This document shows positions 43,011 through 54,459 of a stretch of 64,000 nt of DNA, one piece after another (position 1 is the first letter of the stretch; every line of letters starts with the position of its first letter). Position numbers and translations under genes: made by a program. Source of the DNA: Sacculina carcini. Lineage: Eukaryota > Arthropoda > Thecostraca > Sacculinidae. The notes under the pieces were generated by a model. The model saw only the letters and a program-made list of their open reading frames with translations. It did no database searches and was not told the DNA's origin. Where the stretch lies: assembly GCA_916048095.2 (NCBI GenBank), contig OU696593.1:4394501-4458500 (forward strand), given 5' to 3'.

Positions 43011-43327
43011 GACAGTGCCTGTACAGCGTCCCTGCACAGACGACACTTCACAGGGAAATTCACAAGTGAGCGAAACACACATGAAAACGCGCGCGGGACG
43101 AACTGTGCGGTTATTGTGTGTATTGTGCTGTATTGTGTTGGATCTATATTATATATACTGTGTTACATGCTCAGTTTGTTTTGATAGTGTTGCGATGGAT
43201 ACCCTTCATATTCAGGTATACAGGGCCTTATGAGTGCCAAGGTCAATGCTACACACTAACTGCTGGCTACTGCGCAAAGCACCATATAGCGCACCTGAGT
43301 AGCTCCGCTATCCGCAGGGGAAGTGAC

Positions 43328-43761
43328 TGTGGCGTATCATATGTGCATTTATCACTATTTCTGTTCGTAGCTCATTTGCGCTGCTTCCAATTGTCAGTAT
43401 CACCGTATAGCCAACTGTGCGTATGTGTGTCTGTATGTCGGGGAGTGAACGTGTTTCAGTGTGAAGGTGTGTGCACCTGGTTTGTATGCTTGTCTGCGGC
43501 CTCCAGACGGGAATTCGTTCGTTTGGTCATGTGAAGGGTGTATGTCTGTTGTGTTGCATGTATGGGTATGTTTGTTGGTGTGTGCCATTGTGTGTCATTA
43601 TGTGTCATGTGACCAAACTTATATAGATCCGAAACGAGGTGGTCGGTGTGTCAGTTCAGTTGGGTCAGCTCGTGTGTCAGTTATCGTATCTGATCTCCGT
43701 ATCAATATATCTCGCCGCTGCAATCGAACCGAAGTTTTCTTGTGTGGACCAGATAGCCACA
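43328..43761 (+). repeat. G3 right LTR
   Basis: 434 bp, begins tgtggcgtatcatatg and ends gatagccaca. About 5% different from the left LTR by eye. Confidence 0.92.
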
Positions 43762-44503
43762 GTGTTGCAGTGTTTCCGCAAGTTTACTTCAAGTATTATT
43801 AGCTTGGTGCATTACGGAGAATTTCACTTTTCGGAGTGAAAGGTAAGTCAATAAATGCTGACTCATTCATCTCATCCGTTGAACCTGATTTTGCTTAATT
43901 AATGAATATATGTTTTCAAGCATTTTTTTAATATTTGATCATTTTATGCGCTGCATTTCATATCGCAATAATGACATTATCTATTACATCTTACGTATAT
44001 TACTGCCATTGTTTAAGAAAACTTATGGTATGGGTATGGGATTCAATTTCTGGATACTGCTATAAAATAACAATAGCTATATTAATTAGAAAATGAATAA
44101 AATAATAAACAAATTAAGGAAATTATGATAAAATAATAGTAAAATTATAATACAATTAATAAAATCATATTATAAAAAATATATATAATAAAAAATATTA
44201 TAATAATTAAACGAATAAAATAATAAAAATAATAATTAAATAATAATAAAAATTAATTAAAAAATTAAATAAAATAATAAAAAGTAAAAAAAGAAAATTA
44301 ATAATAATAAAAAATAACAAAATTATCATTGGTTATTTTCTAGTAATCCGTATCTAAATTACAGTAAATTCAAGTGATTGAAATACTCGTGGATCTGGAA
44401 GACATACTGGCAAATAATAGGATTGGTGATAATTATTAATTATGGGACCGTATTCGACAATACATTGGGGGTATGAAAATCATCAAAAGGTTGAGAACCC
44501 CTG
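43762..44503. repeat. AT-rich low-complexity tract ending in a hAT-like terminus
   Basis: No gene. About 44060-44330 is almost pure A/T with AATAAT repeats. At 44487-44503 aaggttgagaacccctg reads CAGGGGTTCTCAACC in reverse, a typical hAT terminal repeat. The other end was not found, so the element limits are unknown. Confidence 0.6.
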
Positions 44504-44540
44504 GTTTAGTCTATCAGTATTTTGATATTATGTTGTTCAG

Positions 44541-44734
44541 GAAACATGCCAGATAAGTGACGTGTATCCGGGTGCCAAGACAACTACAATAGTGGCTACA
44601 AAGTGAGCGGCTTCTGCTCACCAAAAGACGAGGGGCTCCGGAAGAAATGGATGAGAGCTATCAAACAAGACATGCCAATACTCAATAATATATATGTAAA
44701 TGTTGATGCGTGCAAATTTTTGGTTAATCTGTGA
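44541..44734 (+). pseudogene. THAP-domain exon, degenerate
   Basis: From the ATG at 44546 the frame reads MPDK, a stop in place of the first zinc cysteine, then RVSGCQDNYNSGYKVSGFCS and PKDEGLRKKWMRAIKQD. This matches the N-terminus of a THAP domain (C-x4-C, hydrophobic/Phe, PKD-x-LRKKW-x-RAI). A likely acceptor (tgttgttcag, to 44540) precedes it and a GTAAAT donor-like site follows near 44695, giving one exon. THAP domains bind DNA in host factors and in P-element transposases. The rest of the domain (C-x2-H and AVPTIF) is not in the window. It is dead as it stands because of the stop at codon 5. Confidence 0.65.
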
Positions 44735-45004
44735 TATGGTGTTAATGTGTGATATTGTGTGGTATGGTGTATATGTACGCGTGTCATTATCGTTGATATA
44801 GAATGAATATTGCCCACGGATTTGTTTTAAGCTCGTGACGTCACAAATTCTTGAAACGGCCTTGTATCTAGGTGGCGTTGGACTGAACCATCAACCCAGC
44901 AACATATACAGTACTCTTAATATGTCACACATACTTTACGCCACCTATACTGGAATCAAAGCACACACTTCAACACACATTCAAACTAGCGTAGAAAACT
45001 TACC
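44735..45004. other. Spacer with dispersed-repeat piece
   Basis: No gene. ggccttgtatctaggtggcg (about 44858-44877) is the inverted partner of the 39138 sequence. The ttacc target site of G4 ends the stretch. Confidence 0.5.
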
Positions 45005-45168
45005 TGTCACATATGTATGTAGATATATGTGCGTGTGTGTTATGAACAGTGCGTGACGTCACGCGTCACGCCACTGTCGTGGGAGTGGCTTGACGGTGCG
45101 CACGCGGGGGCTCGGGAGTGTGGCGCAGGACAGTGTGCAATACATGGTCGTATGAGCAACATGTTACA
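45005..45168 (+). repeat. G4 left LTR
   Basis: Begins tgtcacatatgtatg, ends caacatgttaca. It contains the palindromic tgacgtcacgcgtcacg core (about 45052-45068), a CRE-like TGACGTCA box that may act as an enhancer. Confidence 0.95.
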
Positions 45169-45262
45169 TGGTGTCAGAAGGGCCCAGTAGATTTGTGAGT
45201 TATTTGTGAGTGTGTGTGAGTGGTGTCGTTTCTCTGTGAGTTTTGTTGTGCGGGTTTCAAGG

Positions 45263-46100
45263 ATGGCAGCTAGACAGCCTCCGGAGCTGGAGTTGACCTC
45301 ACCTGTGTTAGCGTCGGAGTGGAATGCATGGAGGAGAGACTGGACATACTTTGCTGCGGCAAAAGAATTGTGCACAAAGCCGGTGGCCGTGCAAGTGGGC
45401 ACATTTTTCAATTGTGCAGGGCGGCAGGCTCAAGAAGTGGCGTCTCATTTCAGTTGGACGGAAACGGATGGCTTGGACGCGCTAGTTCAAGAATTTGAGA
45501 AGTACTGTGCGCCGCGCAAGAACGAGGTGCTCGAGCGGTACCGCTTCTACCAGCGGGTACAGCAGTCGGGAGAAACGGTGAGCGCGTACGTGTCGGCATT
45601 GAGAAAACAAGGAGCCCCATGTAATTTCAAAGATCTAGACAGCATGCTGAGGGACCGGCTAGTGATGGGTATATCAGATAAAGCGGCCCAGCAAGCGCTG
45701 TTGCGTGAGACCGAGCTCACTCTGGAGTCTGCACTGAAAATTGCCCTGTCGGAAGAAGCGGCCAAGCGGGACCAGCAGGTCATCAGCGGCAATGTGGTGG
45801 TATCGGCGACTCAGTCCAGCGTCTGTGAGATCAGTGACATGGCGGAGGTGGAGGCGCGCCAGTGTCGTTTTTGCCGGCGTCGCCACGCGATGCGGCGTGA
45901 GCTGTGTCAGGCCTGGGGGCGTCGCTGCAATGCGTGCGGTCGGATGCATCATTTTGCTCGTAGCGAGGCGTGCACCATGGGTGCGGGTGCATCTGATGGG
46001 CAGCAGCAACAACAACAACAGCAGCAGCAGCGGCCGCAGCCGACAGGAAGACCGTCCAGCCGGTATGGTCCGAATCGATTTCACAGTAGAAGAGATGTGA
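45263..46100 (+). CDS. gag: G4 gag and nucleocapsid region
   Basis: From MAARQPPELELTSPVLASEW (45263) the capsid region carries WNAWRRDWTYFAAAKEL, EKYCAPRKNEVLERYRFYQR and LRDRLVMGISDKAAQQALL, typical of Mag-like gag. A Cys/His array (CRFCRRRHAMRRELCQAWG, RCNACGRMHHFARSEAC) follows, then a short poly-Gln run near 46003-46030 from CAG/CAA repeats. It passes into protease in the same frame. An upstream ATG at 45206 adds a leader before the conserved start and is less likely. Confidence 0.9.
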
Positions 46101-46149
46101 ACGTCAATGAAGCGACTGCGGGGGATTGTCAGGATGTCTTATCCATTGC

Positions 46150-49100
46150 TGAGGGACATAACTGTAATGACAGTAAAGTATTCAAGACCTTGTTTACAGT
46201 TTGTGGTAAGCCATTAAAATTGCTCATTGATTCCGGGTCGGAGACGAATGTTTTGTCTCGCAGTGACTATGTTAAAATTTCAGGTGATGTTGAGTGTACT
46301 GATCTGAGACCATGTAAGATGATGTTACGCATGTACAATGGTCAGCTTGTGTCGACTGTGGGGAAGGTCACGATTGTCTTAATTAATCGTACGTGTAATT
46401 TGCGTCACTCATTGTTATTTCACGTGTTGGATCTTGATGTGAAGCCCATTTTGAGCTTGCGGTCGTCGGTGCACATGAACCTCATTGCTGTTAATGATTG
46501 TGACCCCCTTGAGTATGTGCCAAAAGTGCAGGCTGTGACTCAGTCTGACGCAATGTTTGCTAATATGAGGGTTAACGACAATGCTCGCGATTACATCATT
46601 TCTCAATATCCAAGTGTTTTTACTAAAGAAGGGGTGGGTCTGGTAGCCTCTGATGTTAATATTGAAACTGATCCGAAGGTGAATCCCGTTGTAGAAAACC
46701 CTTACAGAGTTCGTATTCACCTGCGTGAAAAATTGCGTGTCAAGTTGAGTCAACTGGAGGAGCAGGGTATTCTAGTACGCGTAACTCAGCCAACGGATTG
46801 GGTGTCAAATTTGGTGATTGTACCGAAACCCGATGGCGATATCCGAGTGTGTATCGACCCGAGAACCCTTAATAAAGCAATAAAGCGCGAGCACTATCCT
46901 ACGCCAACTTTTGATGAAGTGAGTTATCGTCTATCAGGCGCAAAAGTATTCACCATGCTGGATGCTCGATCGGCTTTTCATCACGTTGGTCTGTCAGAAA
47001 AATCATCGTTGCTGTGTTGTTTTCATACCCCATTTGGTAGATACAGATGGACTCGTTTGCCATATGGAGTGTCGTGTGCGCCAGAAATTTGGCAACGCTT
47101 GATGCATGAGATGGTAGCGGATCTAGAGGGTGTAGAGGTAATAGCCGATGATTTTATAGTATATGGAAAAGGTGAGACCCGCGCAGAGGCAATTGCCGAT
47201 CATGATGCAAAATTGCGAGCATTTCTTGACAAGGCTCAGAAATGTAATTTACGACTAAATCAGGACAAATTACGTTATCGTGTTCAGGAAGTTTCGTGGT
47301 TGGGTCATGTGGTAAGCGAAGCAGGAATTAAAGTGAGTCCTTCTAAAGTGGAGGCTGTAGTTACATTTCCGGCGCCAAGCAACAAAATCGAGCTGAAGCG
47401 TTTCATGGGTATTGCATCCTATCTCTCGCGATTTATTCCCGAATTTTCAACGGTAACAGCTCCGATGCGTCATTTGCTCAGTCAAAAATACGATTGGTTC
47501 TGGAGTGACTCGTGTCAGACTGCGTTTGAGTGAATCAAGCGATTACTAACAGAGGCTCCTCTGCTGGCGTTTTATGATAAGGATGCCCCGGCGACTGTTC
47601 AGTGTGATGCGTCTTCATCCGGTCTGGGTGCTGTGCTGCTGCAGAAGGGGCGTCCAGTGGTGTACTGTTCCAGAGCGCTGACCGAGTCGGAGAAAGCTTA
47701 CTCGCAAATAGAGAAAGAGTTGCTAGCGGTTACATTTGCAATGAAAAGGTTAGACCAGTTTGTATACGCTCGGCACGTAACAATTCAGACGGATCATAAG
47801 CCGCTGGTTGCCATTCGTGAAAAGCCTCTTGTGGAAGCACCGCTTCGCTTACAGAGAATGTTGATGACCTTGCAACGATATCAATTTGAATTAAAATACA
47901 CACCTGGATCGGAAGTTCCTGTTGCTGATGCTCTGAGCCGTGCACCGATGTCGAACACTCTTGAGAGAGCGACGTGGGCGGTGGAAATTAATGAACTCAG
48001 TCTGTCTGATGAGTTAGCGGTAACGGATGCGCGCTTGGAAAAATACAGAGAAGCGACGTTGGCAGATCCAGGCTTACAAAAAGTGCGTGAGTACGTAATA
48101 AGTGGGTGGCCGGAACAACGAAGCAGTGTCGATCAGGTAGCGGCCCCTTACTGGTCAGTGAAACATGAGTTGTCCGTTCAGAACGGTCTGGTTTACAAGT
48201 CAAACAGGCTGGTCATTCCATCGTCAATGAGACTTGAATTGTTAAATAGGTTTCACAGAAGTCACATTGGAGTGGCTTCAATACTCAGGCTGGCCCGGGA
48301 TAATGCCTTTTGGCCCGGAATGACTGCAATGGTGAGGGACAAGATATTACGATGTGAAACATGCATTTCATACCGTCCCCAACAGCCTCCAGAGCCATTA
48401 ACGCCGCACGAGGTGCCAAGTCGGCAGTGGCAAAAAGTTGGCACGGATATATTCGAATTTCGCGGTGCTAATTATCTCGTTTTAGTCGATTACTTCAGTG
48501 GATATATTGAAGTTGAACAATTGTCGCCTGTAACAACGACGGCTGTGACAAATATTCTCTCCCACCAATTTGCTCGTTATGGTGTGCCGGAAGTACTTGT
48601 GTCTGATAACGGGCCACAATTTGCCAGTCTTGACTTCAAAGAGTTTGCGTCATTTGTGGATATGTTGCATATAACGTCAAGTCCGAGGTATCCGCAGTCG
48701 AATGGTCGTACAGAAAACGCTGTCAAGCTAATCAAGGGGATCTTCCGAAAAGCGCACGATACTCGGCAGAATCCCATGTGGGCGCTCATGCTTTGGCGAA
48801 ATACACCCAGTCAATATACAGCCTTCTCGCCGGCGCACGTTATGTTCGGACGTCGGTGTCGCACTCTGATGCCCACAACCCGACGTTCATTAGAGCCGGA
48901 TCCTCCCAAAGGGGTTCGGGACAATTTGCTGAATAGCAAAGCCGATCAAAAACGTTATTATGATCATCAGGGAGTGCGGTCATTGCCGCCGATTCGTCCA
49001 GGGACAGCAGTTCGGGTAAAACGGCCGGATCAAAACTCGTGGTCACGGGGAGAATGTGTAAGGAAGCTACCCTATAAGTCGTATTTGGTAAAAGTGGGTG

Positions 49101-49318
49101 GCACACTGTATCGACGAAATCGCCGTCATATTTTGATGGCAGGGGAAGATAATCCCGTGCAGTCGACCCGTAGCTACCAGATGATCCAAGGGCTTCCCAG
49201 CCCTGAGGTCCTCCCGTCCAACAGGTCAAACACAACAGGCAATGAGGATCGTGTGTTACCGCGGCGGTCTATGCGTATTCGTCGACCGCCGGCGTATTTG
49301 AATGATTATGTGCCGTGA
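46150..49318 (+). pseudogene. pol: G4 pol (protease, RT, RNase H, integrase)
   Basis: Protease about 46210-46260 (LLIDSGSETNVL), RT about 46680-47330 (WVSNLVIVPKPDGDIRVCID, LDARSAFHHVGL, VIADDFIVYG), RNase H about 47590-47940 (VQCDASSSGLGAVLLQ, TDHKPLVAI, VADALSRAP), integrase finger about 48240-48370 (HRSHIGVASILRLAR, CETCISYRP) and core about 48430-48780 (GTDIFEFRGANYLVLVDYFS, VSDNGPQFAS, PQSNGRTENAVKLI), then a C-terminal tail ending RRSMRIRRPPAYLNDYVP. Only about one break is seen in the whole element. Confidence 0.93.
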
Positions 49319-49454
49319 ACGCGTGTTATGCAATGCCATTTCATGTGGTATGTATGTTGTGATTAACTTGGAGGGGGAGGTATAACGTATGTATGTATAT
49401 GCGTGTATTTTATTTCATGTTTTATATAGGTTGTGATTGACTTGGAGGGGGAGG

Positions 49455-49618
49455 TGTCACATATGTATGTAGATATATGTGCGTGTGTGTTATGAACAGT
49501 GCGTGACGTCACGCGTCACGCCACTGTCGTGGGAGTGGCTTGACGGTGCGCACGCGGGGGCTCGGGAGTGTGGCGCAGGACAGTGTGCAATACATGGTCG
49601 TATGAGCAACATGTTACA
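49455..49618 (+). repeat. G4 right LTR
   Basis: 164 bp, same as the left LTR by eye. Followed by the target copy ttacc (49619-49623). Confidence 0.95.
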
Positions 49619-49623
49619 TTACC

Positions 49624-49987
49624 GTGTATTATTTACATTTCACACCTTCAATCACGCGTATTTCACACAATCAACAAGACATTCCATTCTGCATCGTTCT
49701 ACCCTTGCAAATCGTCAACGTTACAGTATCACTCATACACGTATGTGATCCAGAATTGAAGAGTGAAATAAATCCCTAGCGTGGATAAGGGAAATATGTG
49801 CTCAGGTTGACGGGATGGAGTATTGGGTGTTTGTGACGAGTCCCTAGTGGCTTCAGTGTGGTTGGTAGCATTGACTTGTCCAAAACGTGTGAAGAGAATT
49901 GGCTTTATAGAAAACGGGTTGGAGTGACTGCTATAATAATACTTTGCATGCATGTAATTACGGATATTTGTGCTTTGACTGATTATA
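49624..49987. other. Left flank of P5, source of an inverted copy
   Basis: No gene. Bases 49845-49987 reappear reversed inside P5 (54909-55051). The ttata target copy of P5 is 49983-49987. Confidence 0.8.
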
Positions 49988-50109
49988 TGTAAGACAGACT
50001 ATATATAAGCACACACAAATAGTAACACACACAGACTATGTCACACAAATTACAACGAACAGACAGCGCACGCACGATCACCGCCGATCACCGAACAAAC
50101 ACTGCTCGC
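49845..50109 (+). repeat. Inverted repeat, left arm (flank plus P5 LTR start)
   Basis: 265 bases from tagtggcttcagtgtgg to cactgctcgc recur in reverse complement at 54787-55051 with only a few differences (about 1-2% by eye). The arm contains both flank (49845-49987) and LTR (49988-50109). Confidence 0.93.
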
Positions 50110-50133
50110 CTTTGGCCTTGACAAGGACATTGC

Positions 50134-50367
50134 TGTGAGTTTATTTAGATGTTGATATGAGAGAGGTGCTTTGATCAATATGTCACATGATGTTATTGTT
50201 TATACTTTGCCGTGATTAGAATTAACGGTATTCACGGAGGTTTGAAATTCGTGAGTGTGGGAGAGAGGATGGTAATATGTTGCAGTGTAGTGTGAGAGTT
50301 TACATAATGTTTGCGTGATTGACTTGTTCCTGTTCTCGTTTTTACTATTGTTAAATATACTTCTACA
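50134..50367 (+). repeat. P4 left LTR with primer-binding site at 50368-50379
   Basis: Begins tgtgagtttatttag, ends atatacttctaca, directly followed by AGCTATTTCGGC, the tRNA-Phe 5'-end-type site. Confidence 0.95.
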
Positions 50368-50383
50368 AGCTATTTCGGCAAAG

Positions 50384-51176
50384 ATGAGTAACAGTGAGAC
50401 CAGTGCTGATTTGCGACTTATTCCTGAGTTTGATGGCTCGTCTGCAACAGTGAGTGAGTGGCTGGAGAAAGTGGAGTTGGAGTGTCGGCTCAGGAGAATT
50501 GCTGACCTGCATTGTGTTGTGCCACTACGTTTGACTGGTGGGGCGTTCGCCGTATATCAGCAACTTACGGAAGATGACAAACAGGAGTACACCAAAGTGA
50601 AAAGGGCTCTTCTGTCGGCATTTGCTGTGGATAAATTCACCGCTTACGAGGCATTCATAAGCAGAAAAAGACTACCAGGAGAAGCGGTGGATGTTTTTCT
50701 GTCGGAGTTGAAACGGCTGGCGTCTATTGTTGGAGATGTACCGGACTCACTGGTGATGTGCGCATTTGTGGCTGGTCTTCCGGATGGGGTACGCCAACTG
50801 TTACGTCTTGGCTCTCGGCTAGACAGAATGAGCCTGTCTGAGCTGCTGGACCGTTCGAGGATGCTCTTGCTCGAAAGTGAGAAGCACGAACATGATTCTT
50901 GTTTTGCTGCTCATGTAGCACATGCGCCTAAAGATAGTGAGTGTCCCGCTGAAAGTAAATGTTTCACGTGTGGTGGTATTGGTCACTTCGCTAAAAATTG
51001 TCCATCTTCAACTAATGCCACTCGTACAAGTCGTTCTGACAACTCCAATTGGCGAAGAAGACGCTGTTTTAACTGTAATCGTCCTGGTCACCTGGCTTCG
51101 CAGTGTCGTGCCGGACAACGGACGGGAAACGAGGAAGGGGGAAGAGAGTTTGTGCCGGTCTCTTCTCCCGGTCAAT
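50384..51176 (+). CDS. gag: P4 gag with two zinc knuckles
   Basis: Starting four bases after the primer site, the protein reads MSNSETSADLRLIPEFDGSS, capsid WLEKVELECRLRRIADLHCV, YTKVKRALLSAFAVDKFTAYEAF and GLPDGVRQLLRLG, and two CCHC knuckles, CFTCGGIGHFAKNC (about residue 192) and CFNCNRPGHLASQC (about 229). The whole frame is open and is the best-preserved gag of the P family here. An upstream ATG in the LTR is in frame but precedes the primer site. Confidence 0.92.
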
Positions 51177-54105
51177 AAGTGGCCAGCTGCCGGTGATCCA
51201 CATCGACGTAAATGGCGTTCGCCGGCGTGCGCTGTTGGACACTGGCTGTTCGGTAAGCATAGCATTTAGAAATATATGTGATGACTGGCACGCAGAAAAT
51301 ATTCCAGTGCTCACATTGAGTCAAGATCGTTTTGTGTGTATCGGACGCGGAACAGTTTGTGTGCTCTGCCGCGGTGCCTCAAGAGTTATAGATGTGCTAG
51401 TTGCCGATTCACGTCCGATGGGTTTGGATATGATAATGGGTATGGACGCCATAGTCGCGCTTGGCGGAGTGTCGATCTGGGCTCCGGGAAAAGTGATGTT
51501 TGGAATTGGAAATTGTGAATCAGGATCGGTGATGAGAAAATCTGTCGCCGATTTTGCGTGTCCTGCTGTGGCGTCTAACAGTGCTAATTTGAAAGTTGAG
51601 GAGTCAGATTTTGTAGTTGATTATGATGAAAATGACATGTCGTGGATAGCCAGGTGGAAGTGGGTGAATGGAGTAGAGCCTGGTTGCCTAAACAATTGTG
51701 TTGGTTTGTACCATGTGGGTGATCATCACCGAGCAGCTTTCGAAGACGAGCTGCAGTCGTGGATTGACGAAGGCTGGCTTATAAGGTATGACGAAGCACG
51801 ACTTGGCCCTCCAAAAGGTTTGATACCATTGATGGCCGTGCCACAGCGTAAAAAAGTTAGGCCGGTCTTGGACTTTAGAGAAGTGAATGCTTTCATTGAG
51901 GCACATACTCGAGATGTTGATGTGTGTGGTGATGTCTTGAGAAAATGGAGGAGGCAAGGAGATAATGTCAGTGTTGTCGATCTGAAAAAGCTTACCTCCA
52001 GATTAAGGTGCACCCTTCTTTGTGGCCTTATCAGACGGTAAGGATACAAGGGCAGAGGTACTGTCTTACCAGGCTGGGGTTTGGGCTTAACGTGGCCCCT
52101 TTAATCATGAAAGCTGTACTGAAGGCCGTGATTCATCAAGATGAGCTTGTCGAGGCAGGAGCCATCCCGTATGTAGATGATGTGCTGGTGAATGAGGACA
52201 TAGTAGGTGTTGATCATGTGCGACGACATTTACTCAGATATGGACTGGTGTGCAAAGAAAGCGAGAAAGCCAAGGATGGAGCTAGACTTCTCGGTCTGAG
52301 AGTGTTTAATAGAAAAGGACAGTTGAGATGGTGTCGTGACAGTGCTGTATGTGACTTACCCGAGCGACTGACTCGACGAACTATATTTTCAGTATGTAGG
52401 TCACTTACCTGTCGGAGGATGGCTGCGCGTGGCAACCGCATATATAAAAAGGATTGCAAATGAGAATAGTAAATCATGGGATGATGAGATTAAAAGCGAA
52501 GCTGTACATCACTGTTTACAGCGGCTTAGAGCTCAGCTAGATCAACATGATCCCGCGTGTGGGCGGTGGGCTGTTCGAGGAAATAAAGCAAAAGTTTGGG
52601 TGGATGCAAGTAGTCTCGCGTTGGGAGCAGCTATTGAAGTGAATGGTGAAATAGTAGAAGATGGCAGCTGGTTGAGGAAGGAAAATGTTCGACATATCAA
52701 CATGGCTGAGTTGGACGCCGTAATAAAGGATTGAATTTGGCACTCGCGTGGGACATGAACAAAGTTGAATTGGTGACTGATTCGCTCACAGTGTACAGAT
52801 GGGTCTCTGATCTATTGACAGACAAACAAAGGCTACGAACGAAAGCAGCTGTGGAAATGCTCGTTCGAAGAAGGTTGGATATTGTAAAGTCTTTGATTGA
52901 AGAGTATCGGTTGCAAGTGGAAATAAGTCTAGTGCCTTCAAAAGATAACAAAGCAGACCAGCTGACTCGGGTACCGACTGATTGGCTCGAAAGATAGCCC
53001 GCTCAAGCTTGTGTGTTCTGTTCCGCCGTGTCCATGCCAGTTGAAGCGAGAATTCGTGAAATTCACCACGAAATGGGTCACCCGGGTATTAAACGAACTT
53101 TGTATTTCGCTAAAAGGTCTGGCTGTGAGGCGAGTAGGAACGACGTCAAAAGAGTGGTGTCTACGTGTGATGTCTGCAAATCTATTGACCCTGCTCCCGT
53201 TCAATGGCCGAAGGGTAGTACGGCTGTTGAAAAAGTGTGGGACCGCTTGGCAATGGACATTACTCATTTTCGAGGCAAGTCATATTTGACCTTAATTGAC
53301 TGTGGGCCTTCTCGATTTGCCATCTGGCGCGAGTTACGCTCTCACAGTGTCGATAATGTTACCGACGTTCTGCAAGGCGTGTTTTACGACCGTGGTCCTC
53401 CAGAATCGATCCTCACCGACAACGAAGCGTCATTCCGGAGTCAACGCTTTGTCCAGTTTGCCCATCAATGGGGAGTACAGGTCAGGTTCAGATGCGCATA
53501 CGCTCCTTCTGGCAACGGATTAATAGAGCGCAATCACCGTACCGTTAAAGTAATTGCAACAAGAAAAAGATGCAGTGTGGCTGAGGCTGTTCATATTTAC
53601 AACATTACACTCCTGGACGACGTCTCTCACGGCAGTGCCCCAGCCTCTTTGATCTACAAGTACTGGGTCAGAGTGAGATTCGTTGATAAACTCTGCAATG
53701 GATGATGAGCCGGCGGCACCTAAGTTTAAAAAGGGTGATACAGTGTGGGTGAAGCCGCCAGGAGCACGATGTGATGACAGATATACAGAGGGTGTAGTGA
53801 CTGATGTAGTGTCTGCCCAGTGTATTGAAGTAGATGGGATGTACAGACACGTTCGCGATGTGCGGCTGAAGGACGCGTGTACGGAAACCAGCATGAATGC
53901 ATCTGTGGACACGAGTGACGAAGACCTCGTCGTCCGTCTCCCTGCGGGTGATCAAACAACGTCCCAGATTGACAGTGGATCGGCCGGAGCCGACTTGACA
54001 CCGGATGATCGTGTGCCAATTCGTAGATCAGAGCGAATTCGTTCTAGGCGTGGAAGAGGCCGTGTGTGCCATTTGTGTGATTGTAATAATCAGGAGGAGG
54101 TGTGA
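51103..54105 (+). pseudogene. pol: P4 pol region
   Basis: Protease about 51225 (LLDTGCSVSIAF, IMGMDAIVALGG), RT about 51800-52400 (VRPVLDFREVNAFIEAHT, RYCLTRLGFGLNVAPLIMKA, YVDDVLVNEDIV), RNase H about 52595-52970 (WVDASSLALGAAIE, HINMAELDAVIK, TDSLTVYRWV, NKADQLTRVP), integrase about 53040-53640 (EIHHEMGHPGIKRTL, CDVCKSIDPAP, AMDITHFRGKSYLTLIDCGP, TDNEASFRSQ, GNGLIERNHRTVK) and a tail (GDTVWVKPPGARCDDRYTEG) to 54105. It overlaps gag in another frame, as in its relatives. Confidence 0.9.
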
Positions 54106-54334
54106 GTTTATTTAGATGTTGATATGAGAGAGGTGCTTTGATCAATATGTCACATGATGTTATTGTTTATACTTTGCCGTGATTAGAATTAACGGTATTC
54201 ACGGAGGTTTGAAATTCGTGAGTGAGGGAGAGAGGATGGTAATATGTTGCAGTGTAGTGTGAGAGTTTACATAATGTTTGCGTGATTGACTTGCTCCTGT
54301 TCTCGTTTTTACTATTGTTAAATATACTTCTACA
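54101..54334 (+). repeat. P4 right LTR
   Basis: 234 bp, about two differences from the left LTR. Followed by the target copy attgc. Confidence 0.95.
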
Positions 54335-54459
54335 ATTGCACCTTACGTTGTCTCATGGGGACGCCGTTACTTGAAACGCGGTATCGCACAGCGATGCACA
54401 CGCGCTCTTTACCACAGTAGCTTGCTGAATCTTTGATCAACTCAAACACTCCCCCGAGT

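Larger units (their letters stand above)
39523..43761 (+). mobile_element. G3: Ty3/Gypsy LTR retrotransposon, broken
   Basis: Two 434-bp LTRs (39523-39956, 43328-43761) begin TGTGGCGTATCATATG and end with gccaca. By eye they differ at about 23 sites, roughly 5%. The primer site TGGTGCCCCGAGTG lies three bases after the left LTR, and an aggggaagtgac purine tract precedes the right one. A clean target duplication is not visible (ggagt against gtgtt). Gag, RT, RNase H and integrase are present in Gypsy order, CsRn1-like. It is broken, with six or more breaks. Confidence 0.92.
45005..49618 (+). mobile_element. G4: Ty3/Gypsy element, young, nearly whole (TSD ttacc)
   Basis: The 164-bp LTRs (45005-45168, 49455-49618) look identical. 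The target copy ttacc is perfect. The primer site TGGTGTCAGAAG abuts the left LTR and a ttggagggggagg tract abuts the right one. Gag, knuckles, protease, RT, RNase H and integrase follow in order with Mag/K02A2.6-like wording near that of G1. A second purine tract and LTR-start-like piece lies about 80 bases before the true one. Identical LTRs indicate a recent insertion. About one break is seen. Confidence 0.96.
50134..54334 (+). mobile_element. P4: 'P'-family LTR retrotransposon inside P5 (TSD attgc)
   Basis: The 234-bp LTRs (50134-50367, 54101-54334) differ at about two sites (roughly 1%), and the target copy attgc is perfect (50129-50133, 54335-54339). AGCTATTTCGGC (50368-50379) touches the left LTR; caggaggagg precedes the right one. 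All parts are present on the plus strand: gag with two knuckles, protease, RT, RNase H and integrase with C-terminal tail. It is young but broken, with about five breaks. Confidence 0.95.
49988..54448 (-). repeat. P5 left (3') LTR, interrupted by P4
   Basis: Begins tgtaagacagactatatata and ends caactcaaaca, matching the right LTR on both sides of P4 (breakpoint sequence gacattgc/attgcacc). Confidence 0.92.
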
